Assembly (NCBI RefSeq): GCF_018127785.1
Contig: NZ_CP072389.1
Location: 558,001-622,000, forward strand
Origin: Prevotella scopos JCM 17725
Lineage (GTDB): Bacteria > Bacteroidota > Bacteroidia > Bacteroidales > Bacteroidaceae
DNA length: 64,000 bases
Direction of reading: 5' to 3'
In this document: positions 17,249 to 26,051 of the stretch, piece by piece
Numbering within the stretch: position 1 is the first letter of the stretch
Layout of the letters: each line of letters opens with the position of its first letter
Made by a program: the position numbers and the translations under genes
Notes under the pieces: generated by a model
What the model saw: only the letters and a program-made list of their open reading frames with translations
What the model was told of the DNA's origin: nothing
Database searches by the model: none

Positions 17249-18952
17249 ATGGTACGAGAAAAACAAATCATCGAGTGTGTTCCTAATTTTAGTGAAGGAC
17301 GTAACAAAGATGTAATCAAGCAGATTACTGATGAAGTTGAACGTGTTAAAGGCGTTAAATTATTAGATGTTGACCCAGGAGAAGCGACCAATCGCACGGT
17401 TGTTACCTTCGTTGGCGAACCATCAGTAGTTGTAGAGGCTGCTTTCCGTTGTGTTAAGAAGGCTGCGCAACTTATTGACATGCGACAGCATCATGGTGCT
17501 CACCCTCGTATGGGTGCAACGGATGTTTGTCCGCTTATCCCTGTTGCTGGTATCACCTTAGAGGAATGTGCCGTATTGGCACGCCAGTTGGCTGAGCGTA
17601 TTGCTAACGAACTACAGATTCCTTGCTACTGTTATGAAGCTGCAGCCAAGACTCCAGAACGTAAGAATCTTGCCATTTGCCGTAAGGGAGAGTATGAAGG
17701 ACTTCCACAGCGTATGTCAGAAGCAGCAGAGGCACCTGACTATGGAGCACGTGAATGGGATGAGCAGTTAGCACGAACAGGCTGTACAGCAGTCGGTGCA
17801 CGTGACTTCTTGATTGCAACAAACTTCAACCTGAACACAACCTCTACACGTCGTGCTAATGCAATAGCATTTGATGTAAGAGAGAAAGGGCGTCCGATGC
17901 GTGAAGGTGGTTCACCTGTGGGTAAGCCAATGAAGGACGAAAAGGGCGAAATCATTATGCAACCCGGTACGTTGAAAGCTACAAAGGCTATTGGCTGGTT
18001 CATTGATGAATATGGAATAGCACAGGTGTCAATGAATATAACTGACATTAATATCACACCCCTCCACATTGCCTTTGATGAGGTTTGTCGCTGTGCACAG
18101 AACCGAGGAATACGCGTGACTGGTACTGAAATAGTAGGTCTTATTCCTAAACGAACACTCCTTGAAGCTGGAACTTATTTCCTAAAGAAGCAGCAACGTT
18201 CAACAGGTATTCCAGAAGAAGACATCATCAAGATTGCCATTATGTCAATGGGCTTAGACGACTTGAAACCATTTAATCCACGTGAAAAGGTGATTGAATA
18301 TCTGTTGGAAGATGCCGATAAGACTCCAAAACTCATTGATTTGACTGTCAAAGAGTTTGCCAATGAAACTTCACGTGAATCTCCAGCACCTGGAGGTGGT
18401 ACTATCTCTGCTTATATGGGAGCTTTAGGTGCTGCTTTAGGTACAATGGTAGCCAACCTCTCCAGCCATAAGGCAGGATGGGATGCACGCTGGGAAGAGT
18501 TTAGTAATTGGGCAGAAAAGGGTCAGGCAATACAAGCTGAACTAATGATACTCGTTGATGAAGACACAGAAGCTTTTAACCGAATCATGTCTGCCTTTGG
18601 TCTTCCTAAGGGTACTGACGAGGAAAAGGCAGCACGCTCTGCAGCAATACAAGAAGCAACACTCTTTGCAACAGAAGTTCCATTGCATACAATGAAGGCT
18701 TCATACAAAGTATTTGAACTTTGCCGTGCTATGGCAGAAGAAGGTAATCCTAACAGTGTTTCAGACGCTGGTGTTGGTGTATTGGCAGCTCGTGCTGCTG
18801 TACTTGGTGCAGGTTTGAACGTGAAGATTAACGCTTCTGGCTTGAAAGACAAAGAAAAAGCAGAACATTTAGTTGCCGAGGCAAACAAGTTGATTGCTCA
18901 AGCTAATGAAGCTGAGGCAGAGATAATGAAGATAGTTGAGGCTAAACTGTAA
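17249..18952 (+). CDS. ftcD: Glutamate formimidoyltransferase / formimidoyl-THF cyclodeaminase fusion
   Basis: 567 aa from the ATG at 17249 (MVREKQIIECVPNFSEG). The upstream ATG at 17222 precedes a non-conserved AT-rich stretch. Residues about 1-330 are the formiminotransferase (VPNFSEGR, HHGAHPRMGATDVCP, FNLNT). Residues about 365-567 are the cyclodeaminase (SPAPGGGTISAYMGALGAAL). It moves the formimino group of N-formimino-glutamate to THF, then releases ammonia to give 5,10-methenyl-THF: the last step of histidine breakdown. First gene of the hut cluster; a 249-bp gap separates it from hutU. Confidence 0.96.
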   Translation: MVREKQIIECVPNFSEGRNKDVIKQITDEVERVKGVKLLDVDPGEATNRTVVTFVGEPSVVVEAAFRCVKKAAQLIDMRQHHGAHPRMGATDVCPLIPVAGITLEECAVLARQLAERIANELQIPCYCYEAAAKTPERKNLAICRKGEYEGLPQRMSEAAEAPDYGAREWDEQLARTGCTAVGARDFLIATNFNLNTTSTRRANAIAFDVREKGRPMREGGSPVGKPMKDEKGEIIMQPGTLKATKAIGWFIDEYGIAQVSMNITDINITPLHIAFDEVCRCAQNRGIRVTGTEIVGLIPKRTLLEAGTYFLKKQQRSTGIPEEDIIKIAIMSMGLDDLKPFNPREKVIEYLLEDADKTPKLIDLTVKEFANETSRESPAPGGGTISAYMGALGAALGTMVANLSSHKAGWDARWEEFSNWAEKGQAIQAELMILVDEDTEAFNRIMSAFGLPKGTDEEKAARSAAIQEATLFATEVPLHTMKASYKVFELCRAMAEEGNPNSVSDAGVGVLAARAAVLGAGLNVKINASGLKDKEKAEHLVAEANKLIAQANEAEAEIMKIVEAKL

Positions 18953-19074
18953 GGTGTCTTATTATATTATAAGGTCTCTTACACCTTATATATAATAGAC
19001 ATATACTACGCTCCAGCTACCTTTAGTAAGGTGAATAATATATCATTAAAAGGGCAGGTGTACTATGCCTGCCC
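18950..19074. other. Hairpins between ftcD and hutU
   Basis: Two inverted repeats without U-runs: TAAGGTGT / ACACCTTA (18950-18957 with 18981-18988) and the stronger GGGCAGG / CCTGCCC (19052-19058 with 19068-19074). They may be mRNA processing or weak attenuation structures; the first overlaps the ftcD stop. Confidence 0.45.
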
Positions 19075-19201
19075 AACTAAAAAACTACAATAACATAATG
19101 ATATATAGTGATAGCTTAGTCTGTTATAGGCTTTCGCTATTACCCTTCACTTTCGTAACCTATTCAAATAACTACAACCCAAATAGATCTACTACGTAAC
19201 T

Positions 19202-21211
19202 ATGACAAAAGAAGAATTTGTAAAAGACATTTGCACAGGTATAGCTGACACGCTACCTGATCCACAAGCATACGACCCTTCTATCAATCACGCACCAAAG
19301 CGTAAGGATATTCTCACACAAGAAGAGAAGAAATTGGCGCTGCGCAATGCCCTTCGTTATTTCCCAAAGAAGTTTCATGCTACATTAGCACCAGAGTTTG
19401 CAGAAGAATTAAAGCAATATGGTCGTATATACATGTACCGTTTCCGCCCTGCTTATGAGATGTATGCGCGCCCTATCGACGAATATCCGCATAATTCAAA
19501 ACAGGCGGCAGCAATCATGATGATGATTCAGAACAACCTTGACAAGGCTGTTGCACAACATCCGCATGAGCTGATTACATACGGTGGTAATGGTGCCGTA
19601 TTCCAGAATTGGGCACAATATCGATTGGTGATGAAGTATTTGAGCGAGATGACAGACGAACAAACCTTGGTGATGTATTCTGGTCATCCGCTCGGACTCT
19701 TCCCTTCTCATAAGAATGCTCCTCGTGTAGTGGTAACAAATGGTATGGTAATACCAAACTATTCTAAGCCTGATGATTGGGAACGAGATAATGCCTTGGG
19801 TGTAAGTCAGTATGGACAGATGACCGCTGGTTCCTATATGTATATCGGTCCACAGGGTATCGTTCATGGCACAACTATCACCGTTCTGAATGCAGCACGT
19901 AAACGATTGAAAGCTGGAGAAACCAGTATCAAAGGTATGCTCTTCGTTACTTCTGGCTTAGGAGGTATGTCTGGTGCTCAACCTAAGGCTGGTAACATAG
20001 CTGGGGTAGTAAGTATTACAGCAGAAATCAACCCATTGGCAGCACAGAAGCGTTATGACCAAGGTTGGGTTGACGAACTACATACTTCGCTTGACGAACT
20101 AATTCCTGCAGCATTGAAGGCTGTTGAAGAGAAACAAACTGTCTCTATGGCTTATGTTGGTAATGTTGTTGACCTTTGGGAACGCTTAGCAGCAGAAGAC
20201 ATACACGTTGACTTAGGAAGTGATCAGGCCTCCCTCCACAATCCATGGGCAGGTGGTTATTACCCTGTAGGTGTGTCATTAGAAGAATCTAAACGTATGA
20301 TGGCAGAGGAACCAGCGTTGTTTAAGGAGAAAGTTCAGGAGTCTTTACGTCGTCAGGTGGCAGCTATTAACAAGCTGACAGCGAAAGGTATGTACTTCTT
20401 CGACTATGGTAATGCTTTCCTTTTAGAGTCAAGTCGTGCGGGAGCGGACATCATGAAGACTGATGGCAAGTTCCGTTATCCTTCTTATGTACAAGATATT
20501 ATGGGACCAATGTTTTTCGATTATGGCTTTGGACCATTCCGTTGGGTTTGTTCTTCAGGTAATCCAAAGGACTTAGAAACATCTGATCGCATTGCAACAG
20601 AGGTATTAGAGGAAATACGCAAGACGGCAACTCCAGATATTATCGGTCAACTTGACGATAACATTCATTGGATAAAAGAAGCAGGAAAGAACCATTTAGT
20701 TGTTGGTTCTCAGGCTCGTATCCTTTATGCTGACTCGGAAGGACGCACCAAGATTGCCTTGGCTTTCAATGAAGCAATACGTAGGGGAGAAATCTCTCGA
20801 CCTATCGTTTTAGGACGTGATCACCATGATGTGTCGGGAACTGACTCTCCTTTCCGTGAGACTTCTAATATATATGATGGCTCACAGTTCTGCGCTGACA
20901 TGGCTGTACAGAATGTTATCGGCGACTCTTTCCGTGGTGCAACATGGGTATCTATCCACAATGGAGGCGGTGTTGGCTGGGGAGAAGTTATCAATGGTGG
21001 CTTCGGCATGGTGATTGATGGTAGCGAAGATTCCGATCGCCACATCCGTCAGATGCTGCTTTGGGATGTCAATAATGGTATTGCACGTCGCAGTTGGGCA
21101 CGCAACACAGGCTCTATAGATGCCATTCGAAGAGAGATGGAACGTACTCCAGGACTGAATGTGACGCTCCCTAACTTCGTCGATGATGACATTATTAATA
21201 CAGCTTTTTAA
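19202..21211 (+). CDS. hutU: Urocanate hydratase
   Basis: 669 aa, the long form, about 110 residues more than the proteobacterial enzyme (about 555). It hydrates urocanate to 4-imidazolone-5-propionate with a tightly bound NAD+ as electrophile. The NAD-binding region FVTSGLGGMSGAQPKA, the segment MYSGHPLG, and the C-terminal THNGGG-like SIHNGGGVGWGEVINGG are visible. Second gene of the hut cluster, 33 bp before hutH. No close TAnnTTTG element precedes it, so it probably depends on the ftcD transcript. Confidence 0.95.
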   Translation: MTKEEFVKDICTGIADTLPDPQAYDPSINHAPKRKDILTQEEKKLALRNALRYFPKKFHATLAPEFAEELKQYGRIYMYRFRPAYEMYARPIDEYPHNSKQAAAIMMMIQNNLDKAVAQHPHELITYGGNGAVFQNWAQYRLVMKYLSEMTDEQTLVMYSGHPLGLFPSHKNAPRVVVTNGMVIPNYSKPDDWERDNALGVSQYGQMTAGSYMYIGPQGIVHGTTITVLNAARKRLKAGETSIKGMLFVTSGLGGMSGAQPKAGNIAGVVSITAEINPLAAQKRYDQGWVDELHTSLDELIPAALKAVEEKQTVSMAYVGNVVDLWERLAAEDIHVDLGSDQASLHNPWAGGYYPVGVSLEESKRMMAEEPALFKEKVQESLRRQVAAINKLTAKGMYFFDYGNAFLLESSRAGADIMKTDGKFRYPSYVQDIMGPMFFDYGFGPFRWVCSSGNPKDLETSDRIATEVLEEIRKTATPDIIGQLDDNIHWIKEAGKNHLVVGSQARILYADSEGRTKIALAFNEAIRRGEISRPIVLGRDHHDVSGTDSPFRETSNIYDGSQFCADMAVQNVIGDSFRGATWVSIHNGGGVGWGEVINGGFGMVIDGSEDSDRHIRQMLLWDVNNGIARRSWARNTGSIDAIRREMERTPGLNVTLPNFVDDDIINTAF

Positions 21212-21244
21212 TCCTTTAAGTCTATTATACTAATCCAAAAAACT

Positions 21245-22726
21245 ATGAATAAAATTCATCAAATCAGTGCTGAACATCTTGCTATTGAACAGATTGGTGA
21301 GATTATCAAGAACGGCACAAAGCTTGAACTTTCTGAAGATGCTCGTAAACGTATTATCCGCTGCAGAGAGTATCTCGATAATAAAATTAAAGAGTCAGAG
21401 ACACCAATTTATGGTGTAACAACAGGCTTTGGTTCTCTATGTAAAATTTCAATTGATAAGGATAGCCTATCACAGTTACAGAAGAATCTGGTGATGTCAC
21501 ATGCTTGTGGTATTGGTGACCGTGTCCCTAATGAGATAGTAAAGATAATGTTACTGCTCAAGATACAGTCGCTCAGCTATGGCTATTCTGCTTGCCAGTT
21601 GAAGACCATTGAACGACTCATTGATTTCTTCAACAACGATATTTATCCTATTGTATATATGCAAGGTTCATTAGGTGCATCAGGTGACCTCGTCCCTCTG
21701 GCTCATCTTTCTCTGCCAATTCTCGGTATGGGAGAAGTTGAATATAAAGGAGAAATCTTCTCTGGTGCAGACATCCTAAAGAAAATGAACTGGGATGCTA
21801 TTGAACTCGTATCAAAGGAAGGACTTGCACTTCTCAATGGTACACAGAATATGAATGCTTTTGCGGTATGGGCACTCTTGCAGAGCGAGCGATTGAGCGA
21901 ATGGGCTGACATTATTGGTACGATGTCACTAGAAGCTTACGACGGACGAATTGAACCTTTCACACATGCTGTTCACGCTGTTCGTCCTCACAAAGGGCAG
22001 ATTGATACTGCAGCACGAATACGAGAGTTATTGGAAGGAAGTGAGCTTATCAAACAACCTAAGGTCAACGTGCAAGACCCTTATTCTTTCCGCTGTATGC
22101 CACAGGTACATGGGGCTTCAAAGGATACAATTACTTATGTTAAGTCTGTTATAGATATTGAAGTGAACGCAGCTACGGATAATCCAACGGTATGTCCTGA
22201 CGAAGACCTTGTCATCTCAGCAGGTAACTTCCACGGAGAGCCTATCGCACAGCCAATGGACTTCCTTGCTATTGCACTCTGTGAGCTAAGCAATATCTCT
22301 GAGCGTCGTATCTATAAACTGGTGTCTGGAACCCGCAACCTACCAAGTTTCCTTGTAGCGAAACCTGGAGTGAATAGTGGCTTTATGATTCCACAATATA
22401 CAGCTGCATCTATTGTTAGTCAGAGTAAGACTTATTGTACACCAGCATCAGTTGATAGTATTCCATCCTCACAAGGACAGGAAGATCACGTTAGCATGGG
22501 TGCTAATGCTGCAACAAAACTTTATCAGGTAGTATTGAACACAGAGCGTGTACTTGCCATTGAACTTTTCAATGCAGCACAAGCACTTGAGTTCCGTCGC
22601 CCATTGAAGTCTTCTCCAATGATAGAAAGCATACATCAGTCTTATCGTGAGTGTGTTCCTTTTATCGACACAGATGAGTTTATGGCACCACATATCGCCA
22701 AGTCTGTTGAATTCTTGCGTAAATAA
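21245..22726 (+). CDS. hutH: Histidine ammonia-lyase
   Basis: 493 aa. It deaminates L-histidine to urocanate through the MIO cofactor made from the Ala145-Ser146-Gly147 triad, seen in GSLGASGDLVPL. Other conserved parts: YGVTTGFG near residue 60 with the active-site Tyr, LLNGTQNMNA, DNP in ATDNPTV, and SSQGQEDHVSMG near the C-terminus. 33 bp after hutU. An intrinsic terminator immediately follows, separating it from hutI. Confidence 0.97.
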   Translation: MNKIHQISAEHLAIEQIGEIIKNGTKLELSEDARKRIIRCREYLDNKIKESETPIYGVTTGFGSLCKISIDKDSLSQLQKNLVMSHACGIGDRVPNEIVKIMLLLKIQSLSYGYSACQLKTIERLIDFFNNDIYPIVYMQGSLGASGDLVPLAHLSLPILGMGEVEYKGEIFSGADILKKMNWDAIELVSKEGLALLNGTQNMNAFAVWALLQSERLSEWADIIGTMSLEAYDGRIEPFTHAVHAVRPHKGQIDTAARIRELLEGSELIKQPKVNVQDPYSFRCMPQVHGASKDTITYVKSVIDIEVNAATDNPTVCPDEDLVISAGNFHGEPIAQPMDFLAIALCELSNISERRIYKLVSGTRNLPSFLVAKPGVNSGFMIPQYTAASIVSQSKTYCTPASVDSIPSSQGQEDHVSMGANAATKLYQVVLNTERVLAIELFNAAQALEFRRPLKSSPMIESIHQSYRECVPFIDTDEFMAPHIAKSVEFLRK

Positions 22727-22738
22727 AAAAGTAATATA

Positions 22739-22784
22739 GAGGGTATATTTAGATTGATAACAATTTTGATATACCCTCTTTTTG
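22739..22784 (+). terminator. Intrinsic terminator between hutH and hutI
   Basis: Perfect 10-bp stem GAGGGTATAT / ATATACCCTC followed by TTTTTGTTT. It would stop or reduce readthrough into hutI. Confidence 0.85.
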
Positions 22785-22833
22785 TTTGAATTTCCCACTT
22801 TCTCACACTTTCATAGATTAGAAAAACATTGAA

Positions 22834-24078
22834 ATGAAAAGACTAATAATAAAAAACATCGGCTTACTAGCTGGTATAGACCACGACGGAAAGTTATATC
22901 TTAAAGGTAAAGAGATGGCAGAATTAAACACACTGTCAGATGCTTATCTTGTCATAGAAGATGGACGATTTGCCGATTATGGTAAGATGAGTAGCTATTC
23001 GTCAGCTTATGATAACGATGAAATTATTGATGCCGAAGGTGGAACCATTCTCCCATCATGGTGCGACTCCCATACCCACATTGTCTTTGCTGGTAGTCGA
23101 GAGCAAGAGTTTGTTGACAAAATCCGTGGACTTAGCTATGCGGAAATTGCAAAGCGTGGTGGTGGTATCCTTAACTCGGCTGATCGCCTTCATGAACTGA
23201 GCGAAGACGAACTCTATCAGCAAGCCATGAAACGTGTTGACGAAGTGATTAGGAAAGGAACAGGCTGTGTAGAAATAAAGAGTGGCTATGGTCTTAACAC
23301 AGAAGATGAATTGAAAATGCTTCGCGTTATCCGACGCATCAAAGAGACAACCCGTTTGAAAGTTGTTTCAACCTTCCTCGGTGCTCACGCTGTATCAAGG
23401 GAATACAAAGGCAGACAAAGTGAATATGTTGATTTGATCATCAACGAGATGATACCAGCTGTGGGTAATGAGAATTTGGCAGAATTCATTGATGTCTTCT
23501 GTGATACAGGCTTCTTTACTCCTGAAGAAACTGCACGCATTCTTAAAGCTGGCGCAGAATATGGTATGCGACCAAAGATTCATGCTGACGAATTGGAATC
23601 ATCAGGAGGTGTAGAAGTTGGTGTAGCATATAACGCTCTGTCAGTAGATCACTTAGAGAGTATGACTGAAGAAGAGATAGAGATATTAAGGAATAGTGAG
23701 ACTATGCCAACTGCGCTCCCAGGCACCTCTTTCTTCCTCAACCTACCTTTTGCCTTAGGACGAAAGATAATAGATAAAGGACTACCGCTTACTCTAGCGA
23801 GTGATTACAACCCAGGGTCAACGCCATCAGGTGACATGAAGTTTATAGTTTCTCTTGGTTGTATCAAGATGCGTTTAATGCCTGCGGAAGCTATCAATGC
23901 TGCTACCTTAAATGGTGCATGTGCCATGGGATTAAGCAAGGAGTATGGTTCAATCACACGCGGAAAAGTGGCAAACTTTTTTATAACAGACGCTATCCCT
24001 TCTATTGAATTTATCCCTTACGCTTATACAACACCTATCATAAAACGTGTCTTCTTACAAGGAGAGGAGTACATGTAG
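22834..24078 (+). CDS. hutI: Imidazolonepropionase
   Basis: 414 aa amidohydrolase. It hydrolyses 4-imidazolone-5-propionate to N-formimino-L-glutamate, the substrate of FtcD. The metal-binding HxH is in DSHTHIVFAGSRE; further ligands lie in FLGAHAV, KIHADEL, and SVDHLE, with the C-terminal DYNPGSTPSGDM closing the site. It completes the four-step His-to-Glu pathway, in the order ftcD-hutU-hutH-hutI, but sits beyond a terminator, so it may be expressed at a lower level or from its own start. Confidence 0.96.
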   Translation: MKRLIIKNIGLLAGIDHDGKLYLKGKEMAELNTLSDAYLVIEDGRFADYGKMSSYSSAYDNDEIIDAEGGTILPSWCDSHTHIVFAGSREQEFVDKIRGLSYAEIAKRGGGILNSADRLHELSEDELYQQAMKRVDEVIRKGTGCVEIKSGYGLNTEDELKMLRVIRRIKETTRLKVVSTFLGAHAVSREYKGRQSEYVDLIINEMIPAVGNENLAEFIDVFCDTGFFTPEETARILKAGAEYGMRPKIHADELESSGGVEVGVAYNALSVDHLESMTEEEIEILRNSETMPTALPGTSFFLNLPFALGRKIIDKGLPLTLASDYNPGSTPSGDMKFIVSLGCIKMRLMPAEAINAATLNGACAMGLSKEYGSITRGKVANFFITDAIPSIEFIPYAYTTPIIKRVFLQGEEYM

Positions 24079-24258
24079 GCAGTTACCAAAGTCGATGATA
24101 TCCATTTGTTATTGATGTGGTTATATACTAACTTGGAATTAATATTCAATACAAATGGTAATTATCATCAGATTGAGTGGTACGTAGCATTAATACCAAT
24201 ATTGTTGAACATTAGTACCAATAGTTCGAACTACAAATCTCAATTGAAAAAGGGAAAG

Positions 24259-24307
24259 AAAGAGTCATTATTGTCATTGCTAACAGGTAAGACAATATTG
24301 ACTCTTT
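24259..24307 (+). terminator. Two-tier hairpin after hutI
   Basis: AAAGAGTCA / TGACTCTTT with an inner ATTGTC / GACAAT stem. No clean U-run follows, so it may be a Rho-dependent end or 3' stabiliser. The rest of 24079-24373 holds no credible gene. Confidence 0.6.
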
Positions 24308-24373
24308 AATATATCTGCGAATTTTACCTTGTATATTAGAAGTCAATATCACTTTCAAAAGTTAAGAATTTAT

Positions 24374-24414
24374 AAAACAAAAAGCCCATAAACCCCAATA
24401 GAGCCTATGGACTT
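24374..24414 (-). terminator. Terminator of rpsP
   Basis: On the minus strand AGTCCATA ... TATGGGCT, then TTTTTGTTTT. About 20 bases after the rpsP stop. Confidence 0.8.
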
Positions 24415-24433
24415 ATGTTTTAGTGAGCGAGGA

Positions 24434-24958
24434 TTATGCCTCTGCTGGAGCCTCTGAAGTAGATTCTTCAGCCTGAGCCTCAGCCTGAGCTGCAACGGCA
24501 GCAGCCTTCTTGTCTGCAACCTTCTTAGCAATAGCCTCGTTAACTTTCTTCTCAGCCTCAAGGTTATGAGCAGCAGCAGCCTTCTTAGCGTCGGTTACCT
24601 TCTTCTCAACAGCCTCTGTAGCTGCATCCTTAGCCTGTTTCCAAGCATCGAACTTCTGCTGGCATGCAGCCTCATCGAATGCGCCCTTCTTAACACCACC
24701 ACGGAGGTGCTTCATCATGTAAACGCCCTCACCCTTAAGGATGTTACGAGCAGTGTCTGTTGGCTGAGCACCTGTCTCAACCCAATAAAGAGCACGATCA
24801 AAATTCAAATCTACTGTGGCTGGATTGGTGTTAGGGTTATAAGTACCAATCTTCTCAGTAAACTTACCATCACGTGGTGCACGAGCGTCAGCGATTACGA
24901 TGCTGTAGAAAGCATAGTTCTTACGACCACCGCGCTGCAATCTGATTTTTGTTGCCAT
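24434..24958 (-). CDS. rpsP: 30S ribosomal protein S16, long Bacteroidota form
   Basis: 174 aa. Residues 1-85 are canonical S16 ([14 protein letters not shown] at the start, [18 protein letters not shown]), which binds 16S rRNA early in 30S assembly. Residues about 90-174 form an Ala/Lys/Glu-rich helical extension ending in repeated AEA steps, typical of Bacteroidota S16 and absent from the about 82-residue E. coli protein. Monocistronic; its leader carries a tight hairpin. Confidence 0.97.
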   Translation of the reverse strand: MATKIRLQRGGRKNYAFYSIVIADARAPRDGKFTEKIGTYNPNTNPATVDLNFDRALYWVETGAQPTDTARNILKGEGVYMMKHLRGGVKKGAFDEAACQQKFDAWKQAKDAATEAVEKKVTDAKKAAAAHNLEAEKKVNEAIAKKVADKKAAAVAAQAEAQAEESTSEAPAEA

Positions 24959-24994
24959 AATTCTTTAATAAATTTTTAAAGGTTTGAATTTAAT

Positions 24995-25026
24995 GCTGTC
25001 ATCTCGTGACAGCAACTGCAAAATTA
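24995..25026 (-). promoter_or_regulatory. rpsP promoter and leader hairpin
   Basis: CAAAATTA at 25019-25026 is TAATTTTG on the minus strand. Immediately downstream GCTGTCA-TCTCG-TGACAGC (25013-24995) would form a 7-bp hairpin at the very 5' end of the mRNA, about 36 bases before the ATG. Confidence 0.6.
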
Positions 25027-25149
25027 CTTCTTTTTTTTCTAACAAACAAATAATCTGATGATTATATTAATGATCGTATGATTTATTTTTAAAGTTTCAT
25101 CAAGTACCTCGAGAAGTCACAAGTACACTTCGTTAGAACTGAAGCCAAA

Positions 25150-25944
25150 TCATCTTACGGTAATATGAAAACATCCTTGATGATTTTCATGTTTAATAAA
25201 GCATCTTCCTTGCGAACGTAAATCATTCAATACTTCACTCAACACCCATTTAAGCGTATCATTTGTCACAGGACGTGTGACTGAAGCATACTTATTGTAA
25301 GCTATATCAAAGGTTGTTCCATATAAATGGCAACTATTTTCCGTTGCATTATGATTGTATCGACGAAGTTTTTCAACATCTTCTTTAGTTCTCAAAACAC
25401 TTGAAATCAGAAGCTTATTAATTGGTACCCCCTTAGTTTGCAAGCTATCCATAAAGTTACGTGCTATATCTTGAAGCAAGATAGCAGCACGAGGTACAAG
25501 ATAAGGAATACTACTATTAAGCTTCTTCATCTTATAATATGGGTTACTCCCGATATATACCAATTCGTTTTTACGTTTCTCGGCATCAGCTCGGTTGGCA
25601 ACAGGTTTCACACCATATCGTAAAGCCGCTTCAAGTTGTTGTGGCTGAGAATCTGGAAAACTCTCCTCGTAATCTCTTACGCCGACAATCCTATTCTTCT
25701 TTTGTGAACCATCTGCTTTAAAGAAATTTGATAATTTTAAATCAGTTGGAGTTGACTGATCTTTAATCTTAGCGGAATCTACTTTATCCACGTCATGAAT
25801 ACTATCACGATCAAGCTTGGATAGTACTTTCGTCTTATCATGGGCAATAGACGGAAACACTAAACGAATGATAGCTAAAAGAAAAGTTATAGCGATGAAG
25901 CTCAATAAAAAGCGCTTCTTGGTAATCTTTGTTTTTTGTTTCAT
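25150..25944 (-). CDS. DUF5715 membrane-anchored protein, M15 peptidase-like
   Basis: 264 aa. Basic N-terminus then a membrane segment (FLLSFIAITFLLAIIRLVF, about 12-31), so it is anchored with an external body. The C-terminal third has SCHLYGTTFDIAY, matching the SxHxxGxxxD zinc motif of LAS/M15 D-Ala-D-Ala peptidases, and ends in FHITVR, in the place of the family's final HxH. Upstream LISSVLRTKEDVEKLRRYN resembles the VanY-type substrate strand. A murein peptidase role is plausible but not established. Divergent from phoH. Confidence 0.8.
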   Translation of the reverse strand: MKQKTKITKKRFLLSFIAITFLLAIIRLVFPSIAHDKTKVLSKLDRDSIHDVDKVDSAKIKDQSTPTDLKLSNFFKADGSQKKNRIVGVRDYEESFPDSQPQQLEAALRYGVKPVANRADAEKRKNELVYIGSNPYYKMKKLNSSIPYLVPRAAILLQDIARNFMDSLQTKGVPINKLLISSVLRTKEDVEKLRRYNHNATENSCHLYGTTFDIAYNKYASVTRPVTNDTLKWVLSEVLNDLRSQGRCFIKHENHQGCFHITVR

Positions 25945-25996
25945 TGATACAAAGGTAATAAGTTTTTGCTAAATGATAATTATGAATTAAGAATAA

Positions 25997-26028
25997 TTTG
26001 TAAGTATCATTATTTTATAGTAACTTTG
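25997..26028 (+). promoter_or_regulatory. phoH promoter
   Basis: TTTG (25997-26000), 20-bp spacer, TAACTTTG (26021-26028). Start codon only about 24 bases downstream, so the leader is short. Confidence 0.75.
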
Positions 26029-26051
26029 CGAAAAATATAAAGTAGAGAAAA

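Noticed and set aside
24106..24309. 67-codon open frame after hutI
   Set aside because: It runs through the two-tier hairpin at 24259-24307, has biased AT composition and no recognisable start context.
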